A DNA stretch of 64,000 nt from Sequoia sempervirens (taxonomy: Eukaryota > Streptophyta > Pinopsida > Cupressales > Cupressaceae): the NCBI GenBank assembly GCA_007258455.2, contig VDFB02047230.1:156647118-156711117 (forward strand), given 5' to 3'. Shown here piece after piece: positions 11,285 through 23,872 of this stretch. The first letter of the stretch is position 1. Each line of letters opens with the position of its first letter. The translations under genes and the position numbers were made by a program. Under the pieces are notes generated by a model that saw nothing but the letters and a program-made list of their open reading frames with translations, did no database searches and was not told the DNA's origin.

Positions 11285-12400
11285 AACTCTTGACAAAGTC
11301 TTTGGTCGTGCCGAACTACGTTGTCTCTACGCATTTGCTACGTAGGCAAGGCTCATCTTCGAGCCCCCGAGACATTAGGTCAGTCCTATTAGGTTTGTCA
11401 AAATAAATCATGGCTCAATCTTTCGTCAACAAGACAAAGTCTTTGGTCGTGTCGAACTACGAGGTCTTTGAGTGCATGACGTAGGCAAGGCCATCTGTCG
11501 ATGGGCCCCCGAGGCCGCACTAGGTCAGTCCATTAGGGTTCATTGCACAATTTTTGCACACACATGAAACAGTCCTTAAACTTAAATGAACAATCTACCT
11601 AAGTGAACTTCGACAATCTGTGAATGGAACATGACAATCATCTTGGCATATCAAAATTAGTCAATCTCAATCAAACTTAGTCAAGCTAGTCAAATCTTGC
11701 TTACTCTTCAGATGTGTCCTTCTGAAGGGTAGCCCGTCATTTAATTATTCCCTAGGATGTGTCCTTCCTAGGCATCGTCATCATCATTCGACATTTTGAG
11801 CAATCCTCTTGGCATTTAAGGATCGCTCCTCTTGACATCAATGTTCTTTTAGATGTGTCCTTTTGAAGAACAACCCCTATCATTTATGCCTTAGGATGTG
11901 TCCTTCCTAGGCATCGTCACTGTCACCTGGAATTTTGAGGGATCCTCTTGAATTTTGGGGGTTTCTCCTCTTGACATCAACATTATTCAGGATGTGTCCT
12001 TCCTGAATTTGGCAATCTTCAACACTCATCATCTTGGCATCATCAAAACTTTGACACCCTGGCATCTCAAAATCAAACCAGACATCTTGACATTAAAACA
12101 CTTGGAAAACACTTGGCACTTGTCTGTTGATTTTTCATCATGTTACTAGTTTTTCAGCGAGATCTCGACAACAGGATTTAGAGAAGCAGCAATGTATCAT
12201 GAGGTTTGTTTTGTATTTTGACACTCATGTTACTAGTTTCTCAGGGATGTCCTGACTCTGGGATTTAGAAAAACAACGATGTATCATGATGATGGATTTG
12301 GCTTTATTTTGTCCTTTTTGGTAATCATGTTGCTAGTTTCTCGAGGATGTCTTGGAAACAGGATTTAGAGAAGCAACGACGTTTCATGATTTGTCTTTCT
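11285..12400 (+). repeat. Three further sets of short repeats before the 3' LTR
   Basis: Set one has two copies (about 11290-11395 and 11430-11540) that contain AAGTCTTTGGTCGTG, GAACTACG, ACGTAGGCAAGGC and TAGGTCAGTCC. Set two has five copies of GATGTGTCCTT between 11710 and 12005, often followed by CCTAGGCATCGTCA. Set three has three copies of a block of about 65 bases starting TTACTAGTTT and ending ATGTATCATGA (12140, 12226, 12327). Such arrays are typical of the 3' part of large plant gypsy elements. Confidence 0.75.
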
Positions 12401-12882
12401 TGTCTTTTTCTGCTTGCGGTTGGTTATGGCAAAAAGACTGGGGCAAATGTGCCTTTTTGTATGAGTCATGATCATCCTTGTCTGCGACTGCTTATCTCAC
12501 GTGATGGTACAACCTTGCACACCTTGGTCTACGTCATATCATGGTGTTTGTTGGCCATTACAATAATCTACCCAATGATGATAAATATAAAAATGTAAGT
12601 ATGAAAGTTGGTTCCCCTAACTTTTTTTCATCTAGCTTTCCATCTTTATCCTCCCTTCTCTTCCATGCTAATATCCATCCCCTTCCAAGCTAACATTTCT
12701 TCTATCTTTCATCTTCTAGTCTTCTCATCCATTTCGAGAGCACACCCGTGTTCTTGGAACCCGTCTGTCCTCTCGAGGGGGCATACCGTGACCCTCCTCA
12801 TCATTCTTCCTCATCTTATTTTGCACTGGGGCATGACTTTGACTTATTTTTCTTTGTCACAATGCGACAGGCTACATTATGA

Positions 12883-12897
12883 CAAAGAGGGGCAAAA
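12883..12897 (+). other. Polypurine tract
   Basis: CAAAGAGGGGCAAAA directly precedes the TG of the 3' LTR, as needed for plus-strand priming. Confidence 0.85.
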
Positions 12898-14129
12898 TGT
12901 AGACACATAAAAATGTCCTAAGCCTTCGAGCCATTTCTTCATCCTCGTTCTTCGATAATTGAATAATTTTAGTTATTCAATTATGTTTGATTACATTCTC
13001 TATTAATTAAATAATTTTAATAATTATTTAATTAATTCACTTTCTAATATTTATTCTATCCTGACCAATTAAATAAACTAATTGCTTTCACTAATTTCTT
13101 CCTCTTCTTCAATAGTTAAATAAATTATTATTTATTTAATTATTTTGTCATCTTTCATCTATAGTTAAATAATTACCATTAATTATTTATCTATTCATGG
13201 TCCTTTAATTCTTCCATAGTTAAATAATTATTAAAATCATTTAACTATCCCATGCCACCTTCCCTATTAAATAATTAATCTAAATTAATTATTTAAGGTC
13301 TAATTTCTATCTCTCCATTTAATTAAATTAATAAATTTAATTAAATGCTCCTCTTTTCATTTTTTTCAAATAAATAATTTGAACAAATTATTTATTTTCC
13401 ACTTGTCCATTTCCTCTATTTTCAAATAAATAATTTGAATAAATTATTTATTTTCCACTTGTCCATTTCCTCCATTTTTGGATAAATAATTTAAAATAAA
13501 TTATTTATGCACCACTTGGTCAAAGATACCCTGTCATAATCCCCTGTCATAACATTCATTTCCTGTCATAGCTTGCATGTCCCTGCATGTCCTTGCATGC
13601 CTATCCTAGCTTGCATGTCTGTCATGGCCTGCATGTCTTTGCATGTCTTCCTGTCATGATTCCTCCAAGAATAGCATATTCTTGGTGCATCAATTTTGGA
13701 CCATTGATCTTGGCATCTTTTCTAGGACTTAATCTCAACCATCCATTTCGTAACATCCCTCTCATGCATTCCCATCCATTGATCTTGGAATCTTTCTAGA
13801 AGATTAATCTCAACCGTCCATTCGAATGGTTGTCTATAAAGCAACCTTCCTTCTCCATTTTCAGGCTAACAGCTATTCTTCTCCAACTTTCTACTTATCA
13901 TTTGCAGGTATTTGCACAAGTCACATTACAAATCTGAGGGCATATTTGCAAAGGGAGAAATAGGAGAGCAAGAGAAGGAATCAACTACAATATGGGGAGT
14001 ACTTTATTTTATTTGCTTTCATTTTGAAATCTCCATTTGTTTGTATTCTCTTGTTTGGATGAGGTTAATAGTTTAGAGGTGTTGGCTGTCACTTTATCTA
14101 TCCTATTTGATTTATAACCCCATCTCACA
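12898..14129 (+). repeat. 3' LTR of the 10.2-kb element
   Basis: The LTR starts TGTAGACACA, ends CTCACA and is followed by the target duplication CTTAC. It is close in sequence to the 5' LTR, with indels in the A+T palindromes and an extra 30 or so bases around 13535-13565. The divergence says the insertion is not recent. Confidence 0.9.
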
Positions 14130-14134
14130 CTTAC

Positions 14135-16880
14135 TTTGAAAAGTGTCCTAAAAATGACTATCCTGAAACAACAAGGCTTAATTAGGCCTATTTTTCAAAG
14201 TGACTCTGTGAAATCCTTCTCCCAAATCACCAAACCCAATTTCAATGCTCTCAATAGGTCCTAAATAGACTAAATCCACAAATTTTATCAAGAGAAAACA
14301 CCATAAGTTCATCCAAATACAAAACCCTCACTTAAGCCATCTTAAGCATGCTCATACAGGGGTATATTGAATCTCCACTCTCCCAACCTCAAACCACTTC
14401 ATGGACACATCAAAAAATCCATATGAAGTTTGTACAAGCCTATTACATCATTTAGAATGGGTTTCTACCAGTATTTCTATCAAAACCTACTCCAAGGCAT
14501 CAATTTTCACCAAAAATCATGAAGAATAAGAACTAGGGCATCACTCCATATTTAGCAACCCGCCTTCCCTGCTCATGAAAACTACATTAAATCAAAACCT
14601 ACATCTAAGAGTGCCATTCCACCAAGTTTAAACCAATTACACCAAGTGGAATGGCTCAAATTCCCACATTACTGTATCAAACCCTCAACTACAAGGTTAT
14701 CTGCCTATTCTCAGGAAAAGGCTTACAAATCACTTCAAGTTCAATAAAAATAAATCATACTGAAACCAAAATGAAGTTAACATATGCCCCAATCAAATTC
14801 AAAGCACCATAGTCCAATACCCCATAGTATAGGACCGTACAGGGGCCTGTAGCACTGAATTGCTAGTAAAAACACAAAAATTTCAATGTAAATAGGGGTT
14901 TCTTATTGATTTATCTTCATATACAATTCGCTAACCTCTCCCTCAAGGTTCTACAAGAATATTTAAACTTTTGCACCAGAAAAAAAATAGCTACAACTGA
15001 CTCCCTAACTACTTGACCCTTCATATTCCTAACTCTTGCAATTTTGCATTTTTTTGCAACTTTTCATGACAACATTTTGACAATATTTCAAAATATGACA
15101 AAATGAACTCAAATGACTCCAAATACATTACACATGGTCTATTATGACCTTATTAGACTCAAATAAGACTCTAGACACCAAAGCTAAACCAAATTTAGTA
15201 AGATTTCCTCATGGAGGCACGCAATCATTGGGTGCTCCTACACCACCTCGCAATCTCCTTTGGTGTTCGGGTCTTCGCTGACAACTGTGTCAAGTCGGGT
15301 TTCCACAACTCCAGCTACCTCACCTACCGTCATACCCAAGATTAAATGTGTGCCATTAATGCACTTTGGTCTATAAATAGGTGATCCCACCTGTCATTTT
15401 CACCGTTGCATTTTCAAAATTTCAAGGAGAGAAAAGGAGAAAGAAGACCCCATGCCGACATCGGCTTTGACGAATCAAAATCAAGGCTTCCATCAGATAC
15501 TTGCACTATTTTTAGGTAGGCTCACATTTGAAAGTTCAGGAAGTGCTTTTCACAATTAGGGTTTTAAAGATAATGTTAAAATTTTGGAATTGAGACCTTA
15601 GACCGCCCAACTACCTTTGTTGTGATCAGCCCCATGTCTGGGTATTTGCTTAAAAATGGTAAAATCCCTTAGTCTAGTCAAAGTCACGCCCTTGCAGAAC
15701 CCCGATCTGCCATCGATGTTCTTCATACGACAAAGAAATCTTTGTGACCCACACCCCCACCGCTACCTTCCTCATTAATATTTGAAATATCAAAATGTCT
15801 AATTGATTAGCCCATTGCGGGAATAACCATGCGGGTGGATCCTATTCCTCCACCGCTAACTAGTGACCTAACCCCGATGGCCTTCCACATCACAGGTTCC
15901 ACCCCCAATGTTGCCATGAAGTTTACAACCTTAAACACTTAGGAAAATCAATGAATTGAGTGCCCTTCGATCGTTGTTTCCTAGTGGCGAGGCCACCCCA
16001 TTCATCTGCACTATGGACCTTGCTCCCTCCGTTGTCGTTCTGAGTCTGTCCACACATAAATATGCTAAGTCAAAAAATTGCATGTGGGCTAGTCTCTATG
16101 GGGGTTCATATGCAGATGGCCCTTACTTCTTTGTCGTGCCTTAACGCCCAAACAACCACATTCGTTCGCATTACGGACTCCACCGAAGCAATTTCCCTCC
16201 GAGAACCTTGATGCAAAACTTAATTCCATGAAGTTGCTACGAGCCGGCCCATGAAGATCGTCATCCCCTCAAAGTCGTTTCTTAACAGTGAACCTTCAAT
16301 GGCAGCTCAACATCTTCCACCTGCACGATGATCAAAATTTATGGTAGCTCATGTCATCTGAACCACTCGTAGGTCTTGCAGTGTGGAACTTCATATGCGG
16401 GTTTCCATCCCTTGAAAGCTACTAACTCAATGACTAAGTTTGAACGACCTTCTACCTAGCAACACCCGCACGCCCCAGGCCCACAAAACATCAAGACAAA
16501 AACTAATGATGTCAATTGTCTTCTAACCTAATTTCCGCACGTGCCAAAGAATCTCATGAGGAATTTGATCACCAACTTACTAATGCAAAAACTTTGTTGT
16601 GGGCTTCCGTCTGTGGGTCTCCGTGGCCTCTTAGACGTTATTTAACTTCCTTCCTCCTAATGGCTTCTAGCTTGGGGAATCCTACATAGATAAACCCACA
16701 TTTTCCTAAATGGCCCAAATAAAATCCAAATACTTGATGATGATGATGAATTTTATGAGCCTCTGATGATATACGAATGGATCTAATGCTTGATTTGTAG
16801 GATTTAACTAACATTTTCTTGAATTTCTATGTAAGTGCATTTAATGCACCTTGTGTATGTAGGATTTATGGTACCTATTG
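14135..16880. other. Stretch between the LTR element and the plus-strand long ORF
   Basis: No gene is recognised. From 15230 onwards the sequence becomes richer in G+C. A TATA box (TATAAATA) at 15372-15379 stands 80 bases before an ATG at 15452, which opens 64 bases ending at a GTAGGC donor-like site. This could be the promoter and first exon of the long ORF at 16.9 kb, but no other copy confirms it. Confidence 0.35.
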
Positions 16881-16883
16881 CAG

Positions 16884-19800
16884 GGCCTTTCGAGAAGCCT
16901 ACACAAAATCCTGACAAAGGAAAGAAGCATGCCTGCATTCCTAAGGGAAAGGAAGAGAAAGAGAAAATGAAGTATGAGTTTCACGGAGTCGAACACACAT
17001 CCAAGCTCACCTTCAGCTAGGAGACAATCTCAAACATTGACTTTAGGCATGTCAACATAGATGAATTCAAAGAGAGGGTTATGCAGAACCCCAAAAAAAA
17101 TAGGGCATTGAAAATCAGAAAGAGTGGCCTAGCTAAAGTCGTTGGTTTCCCTCCTGCATTTATAGCTCCGGAGTTGGTAATGGCCTACTGGGAGTGATAT
17201 CACTCTAATAGAAAGATAATTGACCATGATAGAAGAGTGTTGGAAGATTTATCGGCCAAGTCTATCGGCAGGACCTTTGGCATTCCAGTCTTCGACAAGA
17301 TGGAAGAAGTAGAGAAGGAATTCACCCAAAATGTATGGCAAATAGATCCTATTGGGTGCAAATGAACAATCAATCAAAACTAGTTAAAGGAAAAGAGGGA
17401 AAGTGTTTCCAAGGTTCCCTAGACCCTATATAGAAGCGACTTCTTTGAGGAGTACCATGATCTAGTCACACTTTTGAGTAGAGTAATGGGTTTTCCTACC
17501 ACCACATTCTTTGAAAAATGGATCTTTTATTTCATAGAAGAGATCCTCAAGGGAAAGACCAAATTCCATTGGGCTAAAATGATTAGTGACAACATGCATC
17601 AACAGTTAATGGAGGTAAAGAAGACCTCTTGCTTCTTCATGAATTCCTATCTGTTCTACCTCCTGGTGGCTAATTCCCCATACTAGGGTTTGTTCTACAT
17701 TGGAGAACTGGGAACCAAGCAAGGACAATTGAAAGTATATGACTGCTACCCTCAACTGCAATTCAGGAATTTCAAAAGAGAATATCGAAGAGTAAATGAT
17801 TCCTTCATTGGGTATATAATCAAACTCCTGGGTGGAAATTTTGAAAGGAGGGTAACACATAGTCCAAGGGCATTTCTAATGGGTTTTGGATATCTGTTCA
17901 TCCAATACCCCAAGTTCACCTACATTAGAGTTGAGCGATTCTTGAGGAAGCCTTACAGGTTACCCCGCTATCCTAATGACAGGATTATCATGTTAGAGGT
18001 AACTCGACAATTGCAGACTTCTCACACCTTGTTAAGCAATAAACATAGGGTTGCGGTCCCATATCCTCTCACTCTTGGACAAGGTATGTATGCTTTCCCT
18101 ACCACGCAATGTGTGGAATATTCAGAGGAGTTGGCTGAGTACAATCTAGACCTCCATACATGAAAATGAAGAGTAGATCCCAAAGGTAAGTTGAAAAATG
18201 AGTCGGGAGAGAGTATACTCATTGCGCTCACATCGAGGATTTTTGGGCCAATTGTAAAGACAATAAAGAGGTGTGGATGTGCCATTATATGAGAATGACC
18301 CTCTCATTCGTAAAGTCAATCAATTTATTCCAGGTGTCAGACCAAGTTGTCGGTGACGACAACATGATAGATGAAAGATATGGTGCCCTGATGAATGCAC
18401 CTTTGTCGATAATAGACTGGTCTGAAGAAGAAGTCACAAAATTGGACATTCTCACTCATCCTATGGAGAATAGAATGAAGCAATGGCTGGAGGAACAGAT
18501 TGCTCAATTAAAGGAACAAGGTGTTGATCTCACCTATGGATAACTCGAAGATGAAATAAGTAGTGAGACTGATAGTGTTGCTACTGTAGAACCCTCTGGT
18601 GAGGCACCTAAATCCCCACTCGCTACAAGATCTAGAAAAATAAAGGAGGCATGAGAGCGACAGCCCAAGCCTAGCGTTTATACGAGGAAGACAACAGAAG
18701 GGACACCTCCACCAAAGAAAGAGAACAAGGACCTTTGTGTTAGAAATTCCGACAATCTAGAAGGAGGAAACCCTGCCTGAGGAAGAATAGTCTGAGCGAC
18801 CTAACTTGGCACCACTGACCACATCCATTCCCACTGCCACTGTCACTACCACTCCACTACCTCCTTCAACCCAATCATTTCCCATTTCATCTCCACCTAC
18901 TTTGGACATCTTCGTTCACCTTGCTTCCACCTCGTCAATCACCTCGGTAGTAGTATTGGATTCTTCTTACTCTACTACTGCCCTGCTATCAACTTCCTCA
19001 CTCCTACCTCCCTTTCCTACTCTATCCAATTTTCCTCCTTCCATAATGAAAACCACTATGGCAATGCCCACTCTACTGCACAACTTCGTGGCATATATGT
19101 AAAATGTACCTAAGGAACTCTCTGGGGTAATCCTCGACCCCAAGGTTCAAACCCTAATGGCTCAACTCACTACTGCCCTACCTCTTCCCCCACCCCCTAC
19201 CGAATTGCCAAAGATGGAAGCCACAATGCAAATCTCAGAAGAGATGGAGAAATGACATGCAAAAAAATAAGGAGAGGCTACAATGGACATCGCCGACGAG
19301 CCTGGGGATTCCGATAGGGATGACTACTTCGAGCACCTAGAGGGAGGGTTGAACGTAAATATTGATAAGGTGGCCTTTGATGAAGAAGTGAAAAAAAGCC
19401 CTGGAGGTGAAGGAAATGACCAACTCGATGAGCCCTATGAGGTTGAAACCTCATATCAGGAAAAAGAAGTGCTCCAGGAACACAAGGTTGTAAGCGAAGA
19501 GGCTAATCCTAAGGAGCATCATTTCGTAGATGAGAAAGTAGGTACTGATACATATGTAGAGATACCTAAGGAGCCTTCCCGAACTAGTTGAGATGAGGGC
19601 CTAGGACAAGAAGTAATGCATTCGAAAGAGGAAGTTTTTTTAGAGAAAGAGTCAAAGAAAGAAGATGAGAGCATAAAAGAAAGAGAGGCCAAACCTGAAG
19701 GAGATAAAGGGGCTTCCCAACAACAATCAAGCATCATTGGAGAGAATATATCTCCTACTAAGCCAGATAAAGGAAAGGTTATACAAATAGAGGGCTTGGA

Positions 19801-21160
19801 GGAGGAAGAAAATGATGACAGAAGGATTCCCAGTGATGATGAGGATGAACATCAGAGAGAGCAAGACAAAGAGGAAGGTGATCATGAATCACCCAAAGGA
19901 CAGACTGAAATGCCTAACTAGCTAGAATGACAATTGGAAAGGAAGAAGGCTCTTGTGGTTGCTAACCCAAGGGAAAGGTTAGAGGAAATCTTGGCAAGGG
20001 CCTAAACTAGAACAAGAAAAGATAAGAAGCCCAAATTCTTCTCTCACATCACAATGGATGCCTTGGGGTCCCAAACAATACAAATTTCCACCCTAGTGAC
20101 AGACAAAGATACTGGCACCGGCTACAACATATCAACGATCAACCTAGGCATGGTGACCCAAGAACAAAAGATAGATGAATTCCAAGGGTCTATGGCTACC
20201 ATTATGCAAAAAATGAACAAGGACTAGTCCACGAAGGAGGAGTTGAAGGCCCAAGTAGCGAATCTCACCGCCTATATTCAATAATGGACATCCATTGAAG
20301 ATGAGACTCTAGCGGAAACATCAGCACCACCCTGACTACTTTCCAAGGAAGATATCAACAAGATGGAAAAGAGGAAGAACTGGACCAAGTCCATGTTCGC
20401 TTGGTTCAATAAGGTGGTATCTACGAGCGATAAGGGAATCGACCATGCGGTCGCCATGTATAACAAGTATAGAAGCCTAGAGAAATATATAGAAAGTATG
20501 ATGAACACATGTAAGGAATTCCCAAAGACGTATATGATCACTTATCCTAAATTAAAGTGAATCCTCAAGCTTTCATGATATATTTGTGAGAAGGAACTGG
20601 GAATCGCAAAAGAAGATCATTGGATGGTGAAGACCTAGTTGATGAACCTAGAATACAAAAAGCAAGTATTGGAAAAGGTCTTGCACGACCTTGAGGTCGA
20701 TCATGAATGGGTTGTTGAGCACCAAGAGGATAGTGTTGACTATCTGAAGTTAATGATGGAATTTGAGGTGCCTGCCCTGAAACTAGATGTAGAAAAGGTC
20801 AAGCCTTTATTCCACCAGAAGATGGAGCGAGGGGCAGGTGACACCCTGTCGCTAGAAATTATGGATTTTTTTGTGAGAGTCTTCATGTAGACATAAAAGA
20901 TGATGGAGGATGCCTCAAATTACACATAGAACCGATAGGAGATTATAGAAAGAATCAAGAGGATCTCCTTCCAGATCCTCAAATCCGAGCTCTATGAGGA
21001 AATGAAGCTTGTAGCCATGTTTGGAAACTTCGTAGAATATGTAGGTGCTCAAAAGGCAGCTGGAAAGCCCATCATAGATGATGAATATTTTACAAAGTAG
21101 CTACAAAGGATGGCATCCACTATAGGACAAAACTGCTATAGTGCGAGGATCGCTAAATGA
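16884..21160 (+). pseudogene. Decayed long ORF of a retroelement-like family (plus-strand copy)
   Basis: This is a diverged relative of the minus-strand ORF at 52900-56505. Shared blocks in order are: IDEFKERV against YEEFKERL; a GFPP block; a section around HWAKMISDNMHQQL against HWAGIISAMIDRQL; LPRYPNDRIIMLEVTRQ against LPRYPIDHIILLEVTRQ; TINLG followed by an acidic phrase; and a helical C-terminal part. Most of the ORF is in one frame, with two compensating shifts near 18.2 and 18.7 kb and many stops, so it is more decayed than the other copy. The middle third is Pro/Thr/Ser- and then Glu/Lys-rich. It ends at TGA 21158-21160. A TTGCAG acceptor-like site sits at its first conserved residues. 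No reverse transcriptase, integrase, zinc knuckle or other known catalytic motif is visible. The function is unknown. Confidence 0.7.
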
Positions 21161-22179
21161 GAAAAAATAGGGAAAAGACAAAAGATGTATTTTATATTGT
21201 CATATATTTGGGGGTAGGTGAAACCCTAATGTAAAATGAATTTGAGCCACACAATGAAAGTTAATCTTGTCCATTCATTTTGATTTTGGAAAACTATAAA
21301 TAGGGGTCTCCTCTCATTTTCAAAGGGCGAGTTGAGTTGTTGTGTAAAGGCATGCTGCAAAAATTTAATGAGAATAGCATTATTTTGATGGATTCTTGTG
21401 TTTTCTTCACATGTGTGAATGATTCAATCTCCCAATATTAGATTTTAGCTTTGTTTTTCTAGTTTTAAGTTGCTTTACTTGTTAGTTGATGTTGCACTTT
21501 AATGGTGAAGAATGCTATGGTGTTGATATTTTCCTTGCTCATACTTTTTGCTATCTATTGATGATAAACAACTATGTAAAGTTAGTCTAAGCATTATTTC
21601 ATTGCTGCACTTGAGTCCATCCATTGTTCATGCTTAATCGTGAATGGATGGTTGAAAATCTACAAACCTTAGAAGATTACACTTGTTTCATGAGACTGTA
21701 GGCTTCCCTTGGTCAAGTGGAACTAAGTTTTGGGAAGGTTGCTCATTGTAGCATCCTCCATTGTTACTATTCAATATTAGTTGCAGGTTTAGGAAATTCC
21801 TCATCCCTTTTCCCTTTTGACTTTTCTTTGAAAATTGAAGTTGAAGGAAAGTTCTAGCATCATTGTAAAGCCACATCTTATGACAATCATGGAGTTTTAG
21901 TTTGTTGTCCTGAAATTGCAACAACCATACCATATTTCTAGATTTTACAAAACTCCTTTTGCAGATCCAATTCCCTCCATGCTTAGCCAGCCATAAATGC
22001 CCTTTGTGATAACCAACAAATCACATCAATCAACTAATTTTTTTTTGCAAGTCATGACCTGACACCCGAGAGACCTTGGGGTGTTTGTCTGAAACTTAGT
22101 TGCAAATTTTCACCTTTCAAGAGAGGTAGAATACTTGTGTGCTACTTGTGTTGAGAAGCTACAAAAACACCCATCAACA
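21161..22179 (+). repeat. LTR-like 3' segment following the plus-strand long ORF
   Basis: A G-rich tract (TTTGGGGGTAGG) stands shortly after the stop, and TATAAATA lies at 21295-21302. The last 130 bases (CCTGACACCC, GAGACCTTGGGGTG, TTTCAAGAGAGGTAGAATA, then ACACCCATCAACA) match the segment that follows the minus-strand copy (51806-52899 read in reverse). The end CAACA abuts repeat F. This suits a 3' LTR. I find no matching 5' LTR, so the call stays tentative. Confidence 0.5.
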
Positions 22180-22221
22180 GGAGTAATATTGTGTTTACAA
22201 GTCAATGTTATGGCTTATGGT

Positions 22222-22553
22222 TGTTAGAGTAATAGGTTAATTACTTAATTAATTTAATCATGTTGATTAATTAATTAAGTCACCTTTACTTTTTTTTTCA
22301 CTTAAGCTAAACTTAGGACCATTAATAATTAATTAATTATTAATTATTAATTATTAATTACTCACCTTTAGGGTTTTGATCTCCTTTCATAAGGATTGAT
22401 CTTATTTTAATTAATTCAATTCTTGTTTTATGCATTTTTTGCTTCACGACAGCAAAGCACCATTGTTGTGTTTCATTATCTCTTCTACATGATAGGTTAT
22501 TTGCTTGCAAGTGTTCACTAGGTTCTGTGAGGTTGTATTTCTCAACTTCAACA
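22222..22553 (+). repeat. 5' LTR of the copia element
   Basis: The LTR is bounded by ATGGT on the left and by the primer site on the right. It contains a long palindromic run of TTAATTAATTAA-like words and a C/T-rich 3' third. Confidence 0.95.
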
Positions 22554-22565
22554 TGGTATCAGAGC
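22554..22565 (+). other. Primer-binding site for initiator methionine tRNA
   Basis: TGGTATCAGAGC directly follows the LTR. This is the classic plant copia primer site and is undamaged. Confidence 0.95.
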
Positions 22566-23872
22566 TTCAGATTTGCCACTTCATGTTCATTTTTTTATCG
22601 ATCATGTCTTGAAAGTGACATTTTTGTGCATCTTGAGTCAAATTGGACCTCACCATCACGTCTAGAACACTCGAATAAGTCAAGATTGACCTTTGTTTTA
22701 TCAAATTTGGATTCATGGCGTCAAATCTGCGAGGGTTTGAAGATACAACAGTTTTTTGGCCAGATCTGGACATGGACGAAAAATCTAGGCATTTTCAACA
22801 AAAACAGACAGTGCCATTACGTCCGGAGTGGCCAAAAACCTAAAGATCGATTGTTGGTTCATGAAAATCTAAAAAAAAAAATTGAACAATTTTTTGGTGG
22901 GCATGATTTTTGAGGCAGAGAAATCCATACAACAGTATGAATTCGTACGACTGTATAGCAGTACAGGTCGTACCAGGCATCAGCTTTAGCACAGGAAAAA
23001 TTTTAATGAAAAAAAAAATTGTGGCTTCCTTCAAAAATTCGAGTTTTTCTTAAATATTTTGTGCAATTTTTTAACCTTTCAAAGTTTTTATCATGCAAAA
23101 TTATTGGTTAGAAAAATTGCAGCACCTTTTTTATTTAGGCGCAAGTTTTTAGAGGCATGTGATTTGGAATATTCTCTCACAATAGTCCATAGAATATTCT
23201 AAGGAGGTTTAGTTTTTTAAAATATTTTCATGCAAACTATGAGAAAATAAAAAGTAGGCGTGCCTTTTTTAAAATTATATTCTTTGAGAATATTCTTAAG
23301 CATATTCTTTGCATCAGCTTTATGTGCAACCCCTATTCCTAGCCGTCAACCCCCATGTGACCAAGAGTTTGACTTTTGTAGCCCCTCAAATCACCTCCCA
23401 AGGTCTAATTGTGCAACTTTCACAAAATCAGGTATATCTTGGGCATACGAACTCCGTTTTTCCAAAACTTTATATTGTCAAAAAGCTAGTTCTGAGCCCG
23501 TTCCACATATGGAGGTTATTTTTTCTGAATTTTTACCATAAAGATTCTACAATTAGTTGAAGATAGCTCTTCTATTCTGCACTTATGGGGCCATAACTTG
23601 GGCAAATGGACTTCATTTTTTACAAACAAATAGGCATTGGAAAGCTCTTTCAATGCTTTATACAGCGATGCAAACCATTTTTCTAGAAAGTTCACAAGGT
23701 ACACAAGGATCGCTTTAATGTGATTTTTCTTTTTTAATCTTTTTTGCTCTCAAAATTATATTTGGGTTTGGTTTTTCCTATTGTGGGGGGGTATATTTCT
23801 TGCTTTCAGTATCTAAATACATATAAGATTAGAAATCCTATACCACACATTGTTTTGAAAACCACGACTATC
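22566..23872 (+). other. Untranslated leader of the copia element
   Basis: The leader is 1.3 kb without a supported gene. It is A+T-rich, with scattered short frames only. Confidence 0.6.

Larger units (their letters stand above)
3930..14129 (+). mobile_element. 10.2-kb non-autonomous LTR retrotransposon, Tat/Ogre-like
   Basis: Two direct LTRs (3930-5126 and 12898-14129), both starting TGTAGACACA and ending CTCACA, enclose 7.8 kb. A five-base target duplication CTTAC stands at 3925-3929 and 14130-14134. A purine tract directly precedes the second LTR. The interior has a primer-site-like TGGTGAACC just after the first LTR, a T-rich then G+C-richer leader, one interrupted long ORF, and repeats. 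I find no protease, reverse transcriptase or RNase H. The 3' part carries AAAACCTGGCAAACAGGCG twice and ACGTAGGCAAGGC-type motifs, which resemble what follows pol in plant Tat/Ogre gypsy elements, so I infer a non-autonomous derivative. The lineage is from memory of the family; the borders are seen directly. Confidence 0.9.

Noticed and set aside
18806..19102. Thr/Ser/Pro-rich frame as a separate cell-wall or mucin-like gene
   Set aside because: It lies in frame with and inside the plus-strand long-ORF pseudogene, as its low-complexity linker.
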